Notes: generated by a model from the letters alone, not told the origin. A DNA stretch of 64,000 nucleotides from Alphaproteobacteria bacterium (GCA_947474565.1 CANJIS010000011.1:1-64000); one strand, 5' to 3'; counted from the stretch's first letter, positions 34,787 to 44,753 are shown. Made by a program: numbers and translations.

Positions 34787-35545
34787 TCAAGAACGCGTCG
34801 GCAACCCGGCTGCCCGCAGCGCACGCTTGGCGTCAGCGACGCTGGCTTCGCCGAAGTGAAAGATCGAAGCCGCCAGCACAGCGCTGGCATGGCCTTCGGT
34901 GACGCCTTTGACCAGATCATCCAGAGTACCGACGCCGCCCGAAGCAATCACCGGAACCGAAACCGCATCGGCGATAGCGCGGGTAAGCGGCAGGTCGTAG
35001 CCCTTTTTGGTGCCGTCACGATCCATGGAGGTCAGCAGAATTTCGCCCGCACCCAGCGACACGACCTTTTTGGCATACTCCACCGCATCGATACCGGTGG
35101 CCTGGCGGCCGCCATGGGTGAAGATTTCAAACTTGCCGCTTTCGGCCTTCTTGGCGTCAATCGCCGCGACAATGCATTGGCTGCCGAATTTTTCCGCCGC
35201 TTCGCGGATGAATTCCGGGCGCTTCACGGCGGTGGTGTTGATGGAGACCTTGTCGGCGCCTGCCAGCAGAAGGCCGCGAATATCGTCGAGGGTGCGCACC
35301 CCGCCGCCCACCGTCAGCGGCATGAAGCAGACCGCAGCCGTGCGGGCCACAACATCCAGCAGGGTACCCCGCGCTTCGTGCGAGGCGGTGATGTCGAGAA
35401 AGCAAAGCTCATCCGCGCCGGCTGCGTCATACAGGATCGCCTGTTCCACCGGATCGCCGGCATCGCGCAAGCCGACAAAGTTCACGCCTTTGACGACGCG
35501 GCCATCCTTGATGTCGAGGCAGGGGATGACTCTTACTTTCAACAT
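34787..35545 (-). CDS. hisF: Imidazole glycerol phosphate synthase, cyclase subunit
   Basis: 252 residues of (beta/alpha)8 barrel: [20 protein letters not shown] with catalytic Asp11, [19 protein letters not shown] with catalytic Asp130, [17 protein letters not shown] and [13 protein letters not shown]. With HisH it makes IGP and AICAR. It is separated from the other his genes: only hisE appears elsewhere (51170), and here it follows holA with a one-base overlap (TGATG). Confidence 0.95.
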   Translation of the reverse strand: MLKVRVIPCLDIKDGRVVKGVNFVGLRDAGDPVEQAILYDAAGADELCFLDITASHEARGTLLDVVARTAAVCFMPLTVGGGVRTLDDIRGLLLAGADKVSINTTAVKRPEFIREAAEKFGSQCIVAAIDAKKAESGKFEIFTHGGRQATGIDAVEYAKKVVSLGAGEILLTSMDRDGTKKGYDLPLTRAIADAVSVPVIASGGVGTLDDLVKGVTEGHASAVLAASIFHFGEASVADAKRALRAAGLPTRS

Positions 35546-36570
35546 CAGGCTCGGCCTTTCGCCATGGCGGCGATGTTCATCAGGGTGCGGCCGCAGACCG
35601 CTTCATTGGGCACGGCCGTGGTCTTGGTCAAGGTCTCGGCTTCCAGCAGCATATCCAGGGCATCGCTCAGCTTCTCACCATTCCAGTTGCGAAGCTGGGC
35701 CTTGAAACTATCGGCCCGCAGAAAATGCAAAGGCGGGCGCAGGCGCTTCAGCGCGCTATCGATATTTTCGCCCCGGTCCACGGTTTCTCTCACTTGCGCC
35801 AAACGCTGAAAATGGCCCATGGCGCCGCGAAGTACGGCGATGGCGGAGGTTTCTGCAATCCATAGTCTTTCCAACGCCAGATCGAGGCGGGCGAAATCGC
35901 CGATGCCTGCCGCGTCAGACGCTTCTTCGGTGCGGGCCTCAGCCTCATCGCCCATCACGGCGCGGACATCATCGAGACTGATGCTTTTCTGGCCCTTGCA
36001 GTAAAGCGCCAGTTTTTCCAGCTCGCGCCGCGACACGCCACGATCAGAGCCCAACCGCGACACGGCATCGGCCAATGCATCCGGCGCAATGGTAAAGCCT
36101 TCGGCGCGCAAGGCATCGCGAACCAGATCTTCAAGGCTGCGGGCGGTATCGGCGTAACAAGCGATGGCTGCGGCCTTGTCGTCTTCCTCGAACAATTTGC
36201 GCAAGGCCGCGCTTTTGTTCAGGTCGCCCGCTTCCACCACCACCAGCGCGTCGCCGGGAGGGCCTTCCAGAAAGGTTTCGAACAGACCGGCCAGGCCGTT
36301 GCCGGCACCACGCACCCGCACCACCCGCCGGCCGCCCATCATGGAAATGGCGGCAACTTCGTCGGAGAGACGGGCGGGATCGGCGTCCAGCACGGCTTCA
36401 CTGAGATCGGCAACATTGAAGGCATCGGTGAGATCGGGCACCACCGATTTCATCAGCTTTTCGGCACGCTCCTGCACCAGGCCGGCATCGGGACCGAACA
36501 CCAAAGCAGCGCGGAGATTCTTGGGGGGCGCGGCCGCGAAACGGTCCGCATCGCGCGGGCCCACTATCAT
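35545..36570 (-). CDS. holA: DNA polymerase III delta subunit
   Basis: 341 residues, clamp-loader delta subunit: [19 protein letters not shown] at the N-terminus (the degenerate nucleotide-binding loop), [48 protein letters not shown] and a C-terminal helical collar. It opens the beta clamp. ATG 36570 begins the family-like N-terminus; the ribosome binding site is weak and the lptE stop is only 13 bases upstream, so coupling to lptE is likely, as in other alphaproteobacteria. Confidence 0.88.
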   Translation of the reverse strand: MIVGPRDADRFAAAPPKNLRAALVFGPDAGLVQERAEKLMKSVVPDLTDAFNVADLSEAVLDADPARLSDEVAAISMMGGRRVVRVRGAGNGLAGLFETFLEGPPGDALVVVEAGDLNKSAALRKLFEEDDKAAAIACYADTARSLEDLVRDALRAEGFTIAPDALADAVSRLGSDRGVSRRELEKLALYCKGQKSISLDDVRAVMGDEAEARTEEASDAAGIGDFARLDLALERLWIAETSAIAVLRGAMGHFQRLAQVRETVDRGENIDSALKRLRPPLHFLRADSFKAQLRNWNGEKLSDALDMLLEAETLTKTTAVPNEAVCGRTLMNIAAMAKGRA

Positions 36571-36583
36571 GAAAATAACCGGA

Positions 36584-37192
36584 TCATCGCCCGCCTCTGC
36601 GGCGGAAAAACGCGGCAAGATCTGTGCGGACGCGTTCGGCAATATCCTGGGCGGCCCGCTTGTCGCTGTCCTGCTGCGCCGCCAGGGTGGCGTAAGGCGA
36701 TGGCGCGACGTTGAAGGAAGCCAAGCTGGACTGGGTGCCCTTTGTGATTTCCTGGCCTTTGGGATCACTGAGCACGTAATCCACCGTCAGCGTGTCGTTA
36801 TAGCGGGTGATGCTGGCGTTGTTCCGGAACACCACACCACGATTGGTTTCATTCAGGGTCATTTTAAGGCGATAGGCCTTGCCGCGTACTTGGCCGTCAG
36901 AGCCCAGAAGATTGATCAGCGTGTTGCGCAGCTCATAACCGTCACGCTCCGCCACCGGCTCGACATAGATGAATTTAAGCTGCGGCTGCAGGCGCGTGTC
37001 GCCATACAACGGCCGGAAGCTGCAACCACCCAGCACGAAACAGAGCGCGAGACCTAGGCCAAGCGCAGCCCCGCCTCCCCTGTGCGCGCGTAGCGCGCTG
37101 ATAGGGGAGGTGGCTGTAGCTGGCCGAGGGCGCGGGCTATGACCGCGCGCCCGACCGCCAGCGAAAGCCGGAGGGGACGAGAAAGCCTTCAT
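36584..37192 (-). CDS. lptE: LPS-assembly lipoprotein LptE, with an in-frame repeat in its signal peptide
   Basis: 202 residues. The conserved part starts at a lipobox, [10 protein letters not shown] (Cys57), followed by [32 protein letters not shown] and [13 protein letters not shown], as in LptE, the outer-membrane plug that helps LptD insert LPS. The front is odd: MKAFSS is followed by 35 residues rich in Arg, Pro, Ala and Gly encoded by a palindromic element, then the hydrophobic core. Without those 35 codons the N-terminus would read [20 protein letters not shown], a normal signal. ATG 37192 overlaps the leuS stop (ATGA); no later start is in frame before the lipobox. Confidence 0.85.
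   Translation of the reverse strand: MKAFSSPPAFAGGRARGHSPRPRPATATSPISALRAHRGGGAALGLGLALCFVLGGCSFRPLYGDTRLQPQLKFIYVEPVAERDGYELRNTLINLLGSDGQVRGKAYRLKMTLNETNRGVVFRNNASITRYNDTLTVDYVLSDPKGQEITKGTQSSLASFNVAPSPYATLAAQQDSDKRAAQDIAERVRTDLAAFFRRRGGR
37070..37176 (-). repeat. GC-rich palindromic element inserted in the lptE coding sequence, copy B
   Basis: On the minus strand the element runs from CCCCTCCGGCTTTCGCTGGC to ...CAGGGGAGG, with an internal GGGCGCG...CGCGCCC hairpin and a CAGCGCGC-TAC-GCGCGC hairpin near the end. The order CTTCGCTGGC, GGCCAGCTAC, CCACCTCCCC, hairpin, AGGGG is shared with the intergenic element at 24001-24080. Length between the flanking lptE codons is 105 bases, a multiple of three, with no stop in the lptE frame. 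Confidence 0.7.
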
Positions 37193-39732
37193 GCGACGAT
37201 ATTGACGATACGGTTGGGCACCACAATGACTTTTTTGGGCGCGGCCCCGGCCAGGGCGCGGATCACGCCTTCTTCGGCCAAAGCCGCGGCTTCCACCGCC
37301 TTGTTATCGGCGCCGACCGGCACCGTCACTTCGCCCCGGCGCTTGCCATTCACCTGAACAGCCAGGGTAACGGTATCGCTCTTGAGCAATGAGGGATCAT
37401 GCTTGGGCCAGGGCGTTGCGGCGGCCAGCGTCGTGTGACCCAGCGCCTGCCAGCATTCTTCCGACAGATGCGGCATCATCGGAGCAGACAGCAGAACCAA
37501 GGCTTCCACCGCTTCACGGCGGGTCGCGGCATCAGCGCCGGCGGCATCTGCGATGGCATTGGCGAGCATATAAATCTGCGCGACGGCGCGATTAAAGCGC
37601 AGTTGCGCCAGATCGTCGGTCACCGCGGCAATGGCCTTGTGCGTGGCCTGGCGCAAATTGCGCGACGCTTCGTCGGCTGGATTGGGGACGGTACCGGCAG
37701 GCGCGAGGCCTTCTGCTTCCCCGGCCATGCGCCAGATGCGCTGAACAAACCGCCAGCAGCCTTCCGCGCCCGCATCGGTCCATTCGATGTCGCGTTCCGG
37801 CGGCGTGTCGGACAGCATGAACCAACGGATGGTATCGGCGCCGTAGACATCAATGATCTCTTCCGGCGCGATCACATTCTTTTTGGACTTGGACATTTTC
37901 TCGGACGCACCGATTTCCACCGGCTCGCCAGACGACTTCAAAAATGCCTTGCCGTCTTTTTTCTCGATCTGCTCGGGTGTGACCCAGACGCCGGACGCGT
38001 CCTTATAGGTTTCATGGCAGACCATGCCCTGGGTGAAGAGGCCGGCAAACGGTTCCGCCGTCGGGGCCAGGCCCATGCTGTGCAGGGCGCGGGTGAAGAA
38101 GCGGGCATAGAGCAGATGCAGGATCGCATGCTCGATGCCGCCGATATACTGATCCACCGGCAGCCAGTAATCTGCCGCCTTCTGATTGACCGGCGTGGGG
38201 GATGCGGGGTCGGTGAAGCGGATGAAGTACCAGCTACTATCCGCAAAGGTATCGAGCGTGTCGGTATCGCGCACTGCGCCTTCACCGCAGGATGGGCAGA
38301 CCGACGTCTTCCAATCCAGATCGGCATCCAGCGGATTGCCTTTGACCGCGAAATTGATTGTCTCGGGCAGCAGCACTGGCAGCGCGCCTTCCGGCACCGG
38401 CACCACACCACAGGTGGCGCAATGCACCATCGGAATCGGGCAACCCCATGGCCGCTGGCGCGACACCAGCCAGTCGCGCAAACGGTAGTTGGTGGTGCGT
38501 TCGCCGATGCCGGCTTTTTCCAGACGTGCCGCCACTTCGGCTTTGGCCTGTTCCACCGTCATGCCGTCAAGGAATTTCGAATTGGCGAGCTTGCCGGGGC
38601 CGGTATAGGCCTCTTTGCCCACCGCGAAGCTTTTCGGATCGGCGTCCGACGGCACCACCACCGGCGTCACGGAAAGTCCGTATTTACGGGCGAAATCGAG
38701 ATCACGCTGGTCATGCGCAGGGCAGCCGAAAATCGCGCCGGTGCCGTAACCCATCAGCACAAAATTGGCGACCATCACCTTCAGCTTCCAATTCGGATCG
38801 AAAGGATGGGCGGCGATGAGGCCGGTGTCATAGCCCAGCTTTTCCGCTTTCTCGATTTCGGCTTCGGCGGTGCCGGTCTTGCGGCACTCGGCGATGAAAT
38901 CCGCCAGCTTGGAATCCTTGAGCGCCAATTCCTGGGTGAGCGGATGTTCCGGCGACAGCGCGACGAAGGACGCGCCGAACAGCGTGTCGGGGCGCGTGGT
39001 GAAGACATCGAGCTTTTCGGTGTTGGACAACGCGAACTGGAAGCGCAGCCCTTCGCTCTTGCCGATCCAGTTCTTCTGCATCAGCCGGACTTTTTCCGGC
39101 CAACGATCCAGCGTGTCGAGCGCCGAAAGCAATTCTTCCGAGAAGGCGGTGATCTTGAAGAACCATTGCGACAGCTTGCGCCGTTCGACCGTGGCGCCCG
39201 AGCGCCAGCCGCGCCCATCAATCACTTGCTCATTGGCGAGCACGGTCATGTCCACCGGGTCCCAATTGACGTCGGCTTCTTTGCGATAGACCAGCCCGTG
39301 CTTATAGAATTCCAGGAACAGCTTCTGCTGCTGGTGATAATAGGCCGGATCGCAGGTTGCGAATTCACGCGACCAGTCCAGCGACAGGCCCATCATCTTC
39401 AGCTGGGTGCGCATCGCGGCGATGTTTTCGTACGTCCAATCACGCGGGCTTACGCCCTTTTCACGGGCAGCATTTTCCGCCGGCAGGCCGAACGCATCCC
39501 AACCCATGGGATGCAGCACGTTGTAACCCTGGGCGCGGCGGAAGCGGGCGATGACATCGCCCATGGTGTAGTTGCGCGTATGGCCCATATGGATGCGCCC
39601 CGACGGATAGGGAAACATCTCCAGCACATAGGATTTGGGTTTGTCGGAATCCGTGGGTGTGACGAACAGGGCGCGGTCATCCCACACCTTCTGCCAGCGC
39701 TTTTCCGATTCCTTGGCGTTGTAGCGCGCCAT
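37189..39732 (-). CDS. leuS: Leucyl-tRNA synthetase
   Basis: 847 residues, class Ia synthetase: the HIGH-type motif in [16 protein letters not shown], the connective editing domain (about 230-420), and [17 protein letters not shown] for ATP use, followed by the anticodon-binding helices and a short C-terminal domain ([25 protein letters not shown]). Lies between DUF3576 and lptE, the usual alphaproteobacterial order. The long antisense frame over this gene is a composition shadow. Confidence 0.97.
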   Translation of the reverse strand: MARYNAKESEKRWQKVWDDRALFVTPTDSDKPKSYVLEMFPYPSGRIHMGHTRNYTMGDVIARFRRAQGYNVLHPMGWDAFGLPAENAAREKGVSPRDWTYENIAAMRTQLKMMGLSLDWSREFATCDPAYYHQQQKLFLEFYKHGLVYRKEADVNWDPVDMTVLANEQVIDGRGWRSGATVERRKLSQWFFKITAFSEELLSALDTLDRWPEKVRLMQKNWIGKSEGLRFQFALSNTEKLDVFTTRPDTLFGASFVALSPEHPLTQELALKDSKLADFIAECRKTGTAEAEIEKAEKLGYDTGLIAAHPFDPNWKLKVMVANFVLMGYGTGAIFGCPAHDQRDLDFARKYGLSVTPVVVPSDADPKSFAVGKEAYTGPGKLANSKFLDGMTVEQAKAEVAARLEKAGIGERTTNYRLRDWLVSRQRPWGCPIPMVHCATCGVVPVPEGALPVLLPETINFAVKGNPLDADLDWKTSVCPSCGEGAVRDTDTLDTFADSSWYFIRFTDPASPTPVNQKAADYWLPVDQYIGGIEHAILHLLYARFFTRALHSMGLAPTAEPFAGLFTQGMVCHETYKDASGVWVTPEQIEKKDGKAFLKSSGEPVEIGASEKMSKSKKNVIAPEEIIDVYGADTIRWFMLSDTPPERDIEWTDAGAEGCWRFVQRIWRMAGEAEGLAPAGTVPNPADEASRNLRQATHKAIAAVTDDLAQLRFNRAVAQIYMLANAIADAAGADAATRREAVEALVLLSAPMMPHLSEECWQALGHTTLAAATPWPKHDPSLLKSDTVTLAVQVNGKRRGEVTVPVGADNKAVEAAALAEEGVIRALAGAAPKKVIVVPNRIVNIVA

Positions 39733-39782
39733 GATGCGTGTCCTCGATGCGGCGCCTGGCCGATCGGCAGGCCTGGATAGAT

Positions 39783-40238
39783 CTACGAAGCCTGGTTAAG
39801 CGACGCCAGACGCAATTCGCGGGCGCGGGTAAGAATGGCGTCTTCCAGCTTGTGCGCGGTATCGGCGCTGGGCTGGGCATCGCCCCACACCCCGTTCGCC
39901 TGGGTCTGACGGAACACCACGACCTTCAGGCCGTCAGCCCGCAAGGTGCGGTCCATGATGTAGATCGTCACTTTCAACCGTTCGCCGGGCGCGTTGGGCG
40001 CGACATACCAGTCGGTGATCACGACGCCGCCGAATGGATCGGCGCTGGCCAAGGGCATGAAGGCCAAAGTGTCGAGGGTCGCGTGCCAAAGATAGGAATT
40101 GACGCCCAGCGTCAGACGGCCATTGCCGCCGGCCACGATGGTGGCGCCGGTATCCATGTCGGTGGTGGTGGCGGGGGTCGAACTGCAGGCAGCCAGTGGC
40201 AGCATCGCCACGCAAAGCAGAACAGGCAGAATTCGCAT
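39783..40238 (-). CDS. DUF3576 lipoprotein
   Basis: 151 residues with a lipoprotein signal ([16 protein letters not shown]) and the DUF3576 core: [51 protein letters not shown] and a C-terminal [14 protein letters not shown]. Function is unknown; it is an alphaproteobacterial family that regularly stands before leuS, which suggests a link with the LptE/envelope genes rather than with translation. 174 bases without recognised genes separate it from the divergent porin. Confidence 0.88.
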   Translation of the reverse strand: MRILPVLLCVAMLPLAACSSTPATTTDMDTGATIVAGGNGRLTLGVNSYLWHATLDTLAFMPLASADPFGGVVITDWYVAPNAPGERLKVTIYIMDRTLRADGLKVVVFRQTQANGVWGDAQPSADTAHKLEDAILTRARELRLASLNQAS

Positions 40239-40412
40239 CGGGTTACTCTATCCTTCGCTGGCGGCGCCCTTGGGGCTGGCCGCGCACCCCCGATTAAGCC
40301 TGAGTTGGCTTATAATGGGCCGCCCCTTGGGACGCAACGGCGGAAAAAGGCCGAGCCGGGCGGGTAAGGCTTATGTTAGAAGGGCTTAAGTGAGGCAGCC
40401 GGAGCAGGACGC

Positions 40413-41591
40413 GTGCGCAGAACAAGCTGGATTGTGGGATTGTTGGCGGCAGCGGCGTTCGGCCAGAGCGCCATGGCCGAACCGTGGGACGGCACCATCG
40501 AGCCTTTGCGCTTTTTCCCCGGCGATTTGAGCCTGACTTTGGGTGCCGAGGCCGGCGGGGCGGCGTTCGGCGCTTCCGGGCACGGTAACCGGAACGTCAG
40601 CGGCGTTTTCAAATTCATGCCCCGGCTGGCGCGCGATTATGACAGCGGCTGGTCGATAGGGCTGAATGCCGTCATCACCGGCAGCGATCCTTTGTCCCGC
40701 GGGCGGTATGACGGAAAAGTAATCGAAAAAGCCTATGCCAATGTGCGCGTCGGCCTGGGCGAGATCCAGATCGGCAATACCGATGGCGCCGCCTACGCCA
40801 TGGCGGTGACCGGCCCCAAAGTGGATGCGGCGGTGAGCTTGGATAATTCCCAGACCACATTCTTCCGCGATCCTTCTACCGGCAACGCCTTCACCGATAT
40901 TTTCGCCTTGCGTAGCCAAGTCGGCGCGTCGCTCAACTATGCCAAATTTGTCTATCTCAGCCCCGAACTGTTCGGCGCGCAGCTGGCGCTGTCTTTCACG
41001 CCGGATGGCCAAAGTCGTTACGGCCTTCCTTTTTTGCATCGCGGGCCGCAAGTGCCGGGACGGCAGGTGGCGATCTGGGAAGGCGCCATCAAATATTCCG
41101 ATCAGTTCGGGCCGGTTACGATTTCGGCCTATGGCGGCGGCGCCTGGGGACGTGGCGAGCACAAGCTGCCCGGCCAGGAAGGCGTCAGCGATCTGGGCGC
41201 GGGTCTGAAGCTGGACTATCCGCTGAGTGATGAAATCACGCTGTCGGCGGGCGGCGCCTATCGTCAGACCAACGCCTACGCCTTTCAGATCGCCAACGCC
41301 TATCAGGCGGGGACGACACGCGTGATGCAGGCAAGCTGGGCCGTGAATTACAATGCCTGGATGCTGGGTATGGAGTATGGCAACGGCGATGCCGATGCGG
41401 TGGCAGGCAAATCGCGCCTGGGCGTGAACGCATACCAGGGCTCGCTGGGCTATATTTTCAGCGACAGCATTTCGGCCAGCGCCGGCTGGCAACGGTTGGT
41501 TTATCAACGCTCCAGCGGCGCGTTTTACAACGCCCTGCCGCGCGTCAATCTGGACGCGGTTTTTCTGCACCTTAATTTAAAGACTCAATAA
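40413..41591 (+). CDS. Gram-negative porin
   Basis: 392 residues: signal peptide (IVGLLAAAAFGQSAMA) and a beta-barrel of alternating strands with aromatic girdles (FKFMPRLARDYDSGW, YANVRVGLGEIQIGN, AWMLGMEYGNGDAD, LGYIFSDSISASAGWQRLVY). The pattern fits trimeric porins of the Rhodobacter type (porin_4), with the eyelet loop near FFRDPSTGNAF. The C-terminus lacks the classical final Phe. Start codon is GTG at 40413. Substrate cannot be inferred. Confidence 0.85.
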   Translation: MRRTSWIVGLLAAAAFGQSAMAEPWDGTIEPLRFFPGDLSLTLGAEAGGAAFGASGHGNRNVSGVFKFMPRLARDYDSGWSIGLNAVITGSDPLSRGRYDGKVIEKAYANVRVGLGEIQIGNTDGAAYAMAVTGPKVDAAVSLDNSQTTFFRDPSTGNAFTDIFALRSQVGASLNYAKFVYLSPELFGAQLALSFTPDGQSRYGLPFLHRGPQVPGRQVAIWEGAIKYSDQFGPVTISAYGGGAWGRGEHKLPGQEGVSDLGAGLKLDYPLSDEITLSAGGAYRQTNAYAFQIANAYQAGTTRVMQASWAVNYNAWMLGMEYGNGDADAVAGKSRLGVNAYQGSLGYIFSDSISASAGWQRLVYQRSSGAFYNALPRVNLDAVFLHLNLKTQ

Positions 41592-41596
41592 TGGTC

Positions 41597-41639
41597 GCAC
41601 CGCCTACGGAAAACCGCTTCACACTTTTCCGGGCGGTGC
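41597..41639. terminator. Long hairpin between convergent porin and ThiE-like genes
   Basis: GCACCGCC pairs with GGCGGTGC and, after a small asymmetry (TAC against G), GGAAAA pairs with TTTTCC around an 11-base loop. It fills the 50 bases between the two stop codons. No T tract follows on either side, so it may act as an mRNA end protector or weak bidirectional terminator. Confidence 0.5.
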
Positions 41640-41641
41640 TC

Positions 41642-42223
41642 CTAGGCTAAAGCGCCAATCGCCGCCAGGCCGGAAAATCCGGACAGCAGAATTGCGTTCT
41701 GCGCTGTGATGCCGCCTAGCGCGAAGATCGGCATCTTGACTTGCCGCGCCATCAGACGGGCGCGCGCAGGCGTGAGCGCAGCGGCGTTGCGATGACTCTG
41801 CGTGGCGAAGACCGGCGAAAGAAAAATCGCATCGGCATATGTGGCCAGAAGCGCCGCGCGCAAGGAATGGGCGGAAGCAGTGATAAGCCAGTTTGGGTTC
41901 TGCGCCCGTAGATGGGCTGCATGACGGGCTTGTGATTCAGGAAGATGGACGCCGTGGGCGCCAAGCCGGCGCGCCAACGAAGCGTCATCGGCGATCAGCA
42001 AAAGAAGACCGCGACGGCGCGCGATGGCGGCCAAGGCGCGCGCGCGCTCGGCGCGCTGTTTTGGGTCATTGGCGCGGACAATCACCAGGCTGGCGGGCGG
42101 CAGCCGCCGTGCCGCTTCCCGCGCATCGGGCAAGCGTGTGTCATCCGTCATCAAAACAAGGACGCCTGCATTGAGGGCGCGCGCCGCTCTTGCTAGTTTG
42201 ACGCGCGATAAGGCAGTGGACAT
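41642..42223 (-). CDS. Thiamine-phosphate synthase-like (ThiE/TenI) protein
   Basis: 193 residues of TMP-synthase TIM-barrel: LVLMTDDTRLPD, SLVIVRAND, LLLLIADDASLARRLGAHGVHLPE (the usual V-H-L motif), ITASAHSL, AIFLSPVFATQSH and IFALGGITAQN. The glycine-rich phosphate loop is present but the second Asp/Lys details differ from ThiE, so it may be a TenI-like or stand-alone variant. Its ATG (42223-42221) overlaps the yggS ATG on the other strand; another ATG two codons upstream would increase the overlap. Confidence 0.8.
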   Translation of the reverse strand: MSTALSRVKLARAARALNAGVLVLMTDDTRLPDAREAARRLPPASLVIVRANDPKQRAERARALAAIARRRGLLLLIADDASLARRLGAHGVHLPESQARHAAHLRAQNPNWLITASAHSLRAALLATYADAIFLSPVFATQSHRNAAALTPARARLMARQVKMPIFALGGITAQNAILLSGFSGLAAIGALA

Positions 42224-42887
42224 GAGCATTTCCGACAATCTGGCCGATATTCTGGCGCGCATCCAGGCCGCGCGAAAGGCTGCTTTGCATTCTGCGCCAC
42301 AGACGAGACTGGTGGCGGTGAGCAAAACGGTGGACGAAGCCGGTGTGCGGGCGGCGCTGGCGGCGGGACAACGCCTGTTCGGGGAGAACCGGGTACAGGA
42401 AGCGCTTGGCAAATTTCCGGCGTTAAAAGCTGAGTTTTCCGACTTGGAATTGCATCTGATCGGGCCGCTGCAGACCAACAAAGTCAAAGAAGCGGCGGCG
42501 CTGTTCGACTGCATTGAAACCTTGGACCGCGCCAAGCTCGCCGACGCCCTGGCGGCAGAGCGAGACAGAAGCAGCAAATGCCCCCGCCTGTTGGTGCAAG
42601 TGAATACCGGCGAAGAACCGCAAAAGGCCGGCGTGCTGCCCAACGAGGCGGGCGAATTGATCGCCCACGCCCGTAATTTGAATCTGCCGGTGACGGGCCT
42701 GATGTGCATTCCACCGCATGATCAAGACCCTGCGCCGCATTTCGGCTTTCTGGCCAAGCTGGCGCGCGACCATAACCTTGCCGAACTCAGCATGGGCATG
42801 AGCGGAGATTTCGAAATGGCGATCCGCTTTGGCGCGACGTCTGTGCGCGTGGGCACCGCAATCTTCGGAGAGCGCATCGCGCTTTAG
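42222..42887 (+). CDS. YggS family PLP homeostasis protein
   Basis: 221 residues, single-domain fold-type III PLP protein: LVAVSKTVDE with the PLP lysine, RLFGENRVQEALGKF, LHLIGPLQTNKVKEA, LVQVNTGEEPQKAG, LMCIPP and ELSMGMSGDFEMAIRFGATSVRVGTAIFG. It buffers free PLP and affects amino-acid pools; no catalytic reaction is known. Start ATG 42222, with AAGG eight bases upstream. Its stop overlaps that of the convergent L,D-transpeptidase-like gene. Confidence 0.93.
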   Translation: MSISDNLADILARIQAARKAALHSAPQTRLVAVSKTVDEAGVRAALAAGQRLFGENRVQEALGKFPALKAEFSDLELHLIGPLQTNKVKEAAALFDCIETLDRAKLADALAAERDRSSKCPRLLVQVNTGEEPQKAGVLPNEAGELIAHARNLNLPVTGLMCIPPHDQDPAPHFGFLAKLARDHNLAELSMGMSGDFEMAIRFGATSVRVGTAIFGERIAL

Positions 42888-43387
42888 CCAATACGGATTT
42901 TATCGCCGGGCTGCAGCTGTTCCAGCGCAGCGACCAGGTCTTCCTGCTTCAGCGCGACGCAGCCGGCGGTGGGAAGATAATCCGGCTTGGCGAGATGCAG
43001 GAAAATGGCGCTGCCTTTGCCCGGCACCGCCGGATCATCATTGAAACCGACCACCGCCACGAGATCATAGAGATTGTCGTCGCGCCACATGGTCTCGGCG
43101 CTGGCGGAATACGGCAGACGCACCAACTGATTGTAACGCGGATCATCCGGTGCATCGCACCAGCCATCGTGCTTTTCGATGGCGCGGATGGGAAGCGCAA
43201 CACGCGGTTGGGCGATGCGGTCGGCGCGATAGAAAATCTCTCGCAGAGAAAAAACGCCCAGCGGCGTGATGCCATCGCCTTCGGCGGCCTTGCGGCCAAT
43301 GCCGGCCGGACCGATGGCGCAACGGCGCGGGCCGCTGCCCCAATCGAGCACGGCACCTTCGGGGGAATAGGAAACCAGCAGATCCAT
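42884..43387 (-). CDS. L,D-transpeptidase (YkuD) family protein
   Basis: 167 residues; the YkuD core with IGRKAAEGDGITPLGVF at the start, a His in IFLHLAKPDYLPTAGCVAL and the catalytic Cys in TAGC (HGC-type motif with Ala in place of His). No signal peptide is visible, unlike wall-crosslinking members. This short form is common in alphaproteobacteria and its substrate is unknown; peptidoglycan or a cytoplasmic relative are both possible. Confidence 0.82.
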   Translation of the reverse strand: MDLLVSYSPEGAVLDWGSGPRRCAIGPAGIGRKAAEGDGITPLGVFSLREIFYRADRIAQPRVALPIRAIEKHDGWCDAPDDPRYNQLVRLPYSASAETMWRDDNLYDLVAVVGFNDDPAVPGKGSAIFLHLAKPDYLPTAGCVALKQEDLVAALEQLQPGDKIRIG

Positions 43388-43401
43388 CGCAGCACTATAG
43401 C

Positions 43402-43938
43402 TTACCGCGCGGCGGCCATCACCATGTTGGGAAGGGTCATGGACTTCTGATAGGCGACGATGGCGCGCTGGGCCACGGTGCTGTCAAAGCCCTTTGCCGC
43501 CAAGGAAGCGGTAAGCGCCATCACATTGGGATCAGCCGGCATGGCGACGCCCGGCGTGATCGTCACCGGCTTGATATCCTCATTGCTGGCGACCTGGATA
43601 TTGCTTTTGTCGTGCGGGCCGGTGAAGAGCGCCAGCACTGTTTCGCCGAAATCCTTGCCTGTGACAGCCTTGAACGCGGCATCGGCCACGCCGGAAACCG
43701 CACCCCACAAGCCGCCATACAGCGCATCGCCGGCGATTTTCTCCGGAATGCCGATGGGATCGTGAGTGATGGCGCGATAGATGGTGCCGATCACCGGCAG
43801 GTGCTGCAGCGGGTTTACGATCGACAAAAGATCGTGAAAGGAAAAACCCTTGTGCTCAGCGGGCGCGGCTTTGGCCTGCGCTGCCGGAAGCTGCGGAAAG
43901 GATAAAATCGCGGGATCGATCTGTGTCACAGCAAACAT
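43402..43938 (-). CDS. Conserved alphaproteobacterial protein of unknown function
   Basis: 178 residues. The middle, FSFHDLLSIVNPLQHLPVIG to TIYRAITHD and then GGLWGAVSGVADAAFKAVTG, is a pattern I recall from many alphaproteobacterial hypothetical proteins. It is glycine-rich and mildly hydrophobic, without a signal peptide, and ends in a helical AQRAIVAYQKSMTLPNMV segment. I cannot assign a function. Divergent from the response regulator, 136 bases apart. Confidence 0.7.
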   Translation of the reverse strand: MFAVTQIDPAILSFPQLPAAQAKAAPAEHKGFSFHDLLSIVNPLQHLPVIGTIYRAITHDPIGIPEKIAGDALYGGLWGAVSGVADAAFKAVTGKDFGETVLALFTGPHDKSNIQVASNEDIKPVTITPGVAMPADPNVMALTASLAAKGFDSTVAQRAIVAYQKSMTLPNMVMAAAR

Positions 43939-44074
43939 CCAGCAAGAAGCGGGCCCAAGAAAATTTCCCGCTGTTGCTGGGTTTTCATGACGCTTCTGTC
44001 AGTTGGACCCGGCAAAAATTTCCCGGTCCAGGCGAATTCGGTCTATGATCCCGCCGAACAGAAAATTCGAGCCC

Positions 44075-44707
44075 ATGCCCAGCGCCAAACGCATTCTTCT
44101 GGTGGACGCTCAAACTGTGCCGCGCCACTCCCTGGCCGAGCAGCTGGCGCAGGAAGGCGACTATGCTGTGATCGAAGCCGGATCGGCGGATGAGGCGCGC
44201 GCCGCCAGCGATTACCTGTTCGCCATTATCGATCTGGACGATGGCGCAAGCCTGGGGCGTGGATTGCGCCAGGACGGCTATGGCGGGCCCATTCTGTTTC
44301 TGGGCGAAGGCGATGCCGGGCTGGGCGAGCACTTGGCCAAACCCTTCCGCCTTTCCGCCCTTTTGGCGCGGCTTTCCGCGCACTTAAGCCACCATGGCGC
44401 GATGGAAGATCGGGCCGTCAGGATTGGGCCTTATCAATTCCGCCCTGCCGCCAAGCTTTTGACCGGCGACGGCCAGCGCAAAATCCGGCTGACCGAGAAG
44501 GAAACGAATATCCTGAAATTCCTGCATGACGCCGGGCGCGCCGTGCCGCGCGAGACCCTGTTGCACGAAGTGTGGGGCTATAGCCCCGCCGTCACCACCC
44601 ACACCCTGGAAACCCATATTTACCGGCTGCGCCGCAAAATCGAGGAAAACCCGGGGCGGGCGAAAATCCTGATTACCGAGGATGGCGGCTACCGCCTGGG
44701 TGGTTAA
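44075..44707 (+). CDS. OmpR/PhoB-type response regulator with a degenerate receiver
   Basis: 210 residues: a receiver (KRILLVDAQTV, FAIIDLDDG, GPILFLGEGD, LAKPFRLSALLARL) and a winged-helix DNA-binding domain (KIRLTEKETNILKFLHDAGR, VPRETLLHEVWGYSP, THTLETHIYRLRRKI). The phospho-acceptor Asp and the Lys are kept, but one acidic-pocket residue is Ala (VDA) and the switch Thr is replaced (LGEG). It may therefore act without normal phosphorylation. Start at ATG 44075. No histidine kinase is adjacent. Confidence 0.87.
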   Translation: MPSAKRILLVDAQTVPRHSLAEQLAQEGDYAVIEAGSADEARAASDYLFAIIDLDDGASLGRGLRQDGYGGPILFLGEGDAGLGEHLAKPFRLSALLARLSAHLSHHGAMEDRAVRIGPYQFRPAAKLLTGDGQRKIRLTEKETNILKFLHDAGRAVPRETLLHEVWGYSPAVTTHTLETHIYRLRRKIEENPGRAKILITEDGGYRLGG

Positions 44708-44753
44708 ACAAATCTTTATGAGCCGTTAACGCCTGCGGCCCGATAAATTGGGC

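Noticed and set aside
37399-39780. Long open frame (793 codons) on the plus strand opposite leuS
   Set aside because: It mirrors leuS codon bias, has no recognisable motifs, and leuS is certain. It is a GC-driven antisense shadow.
40250-40300. Possible third copy of the palindromic element upstream of the DUF3576 gene
   Set aside because: Only the CTTCGCTGGCGG block matches; the remaining blocks and hairpins are not in order.
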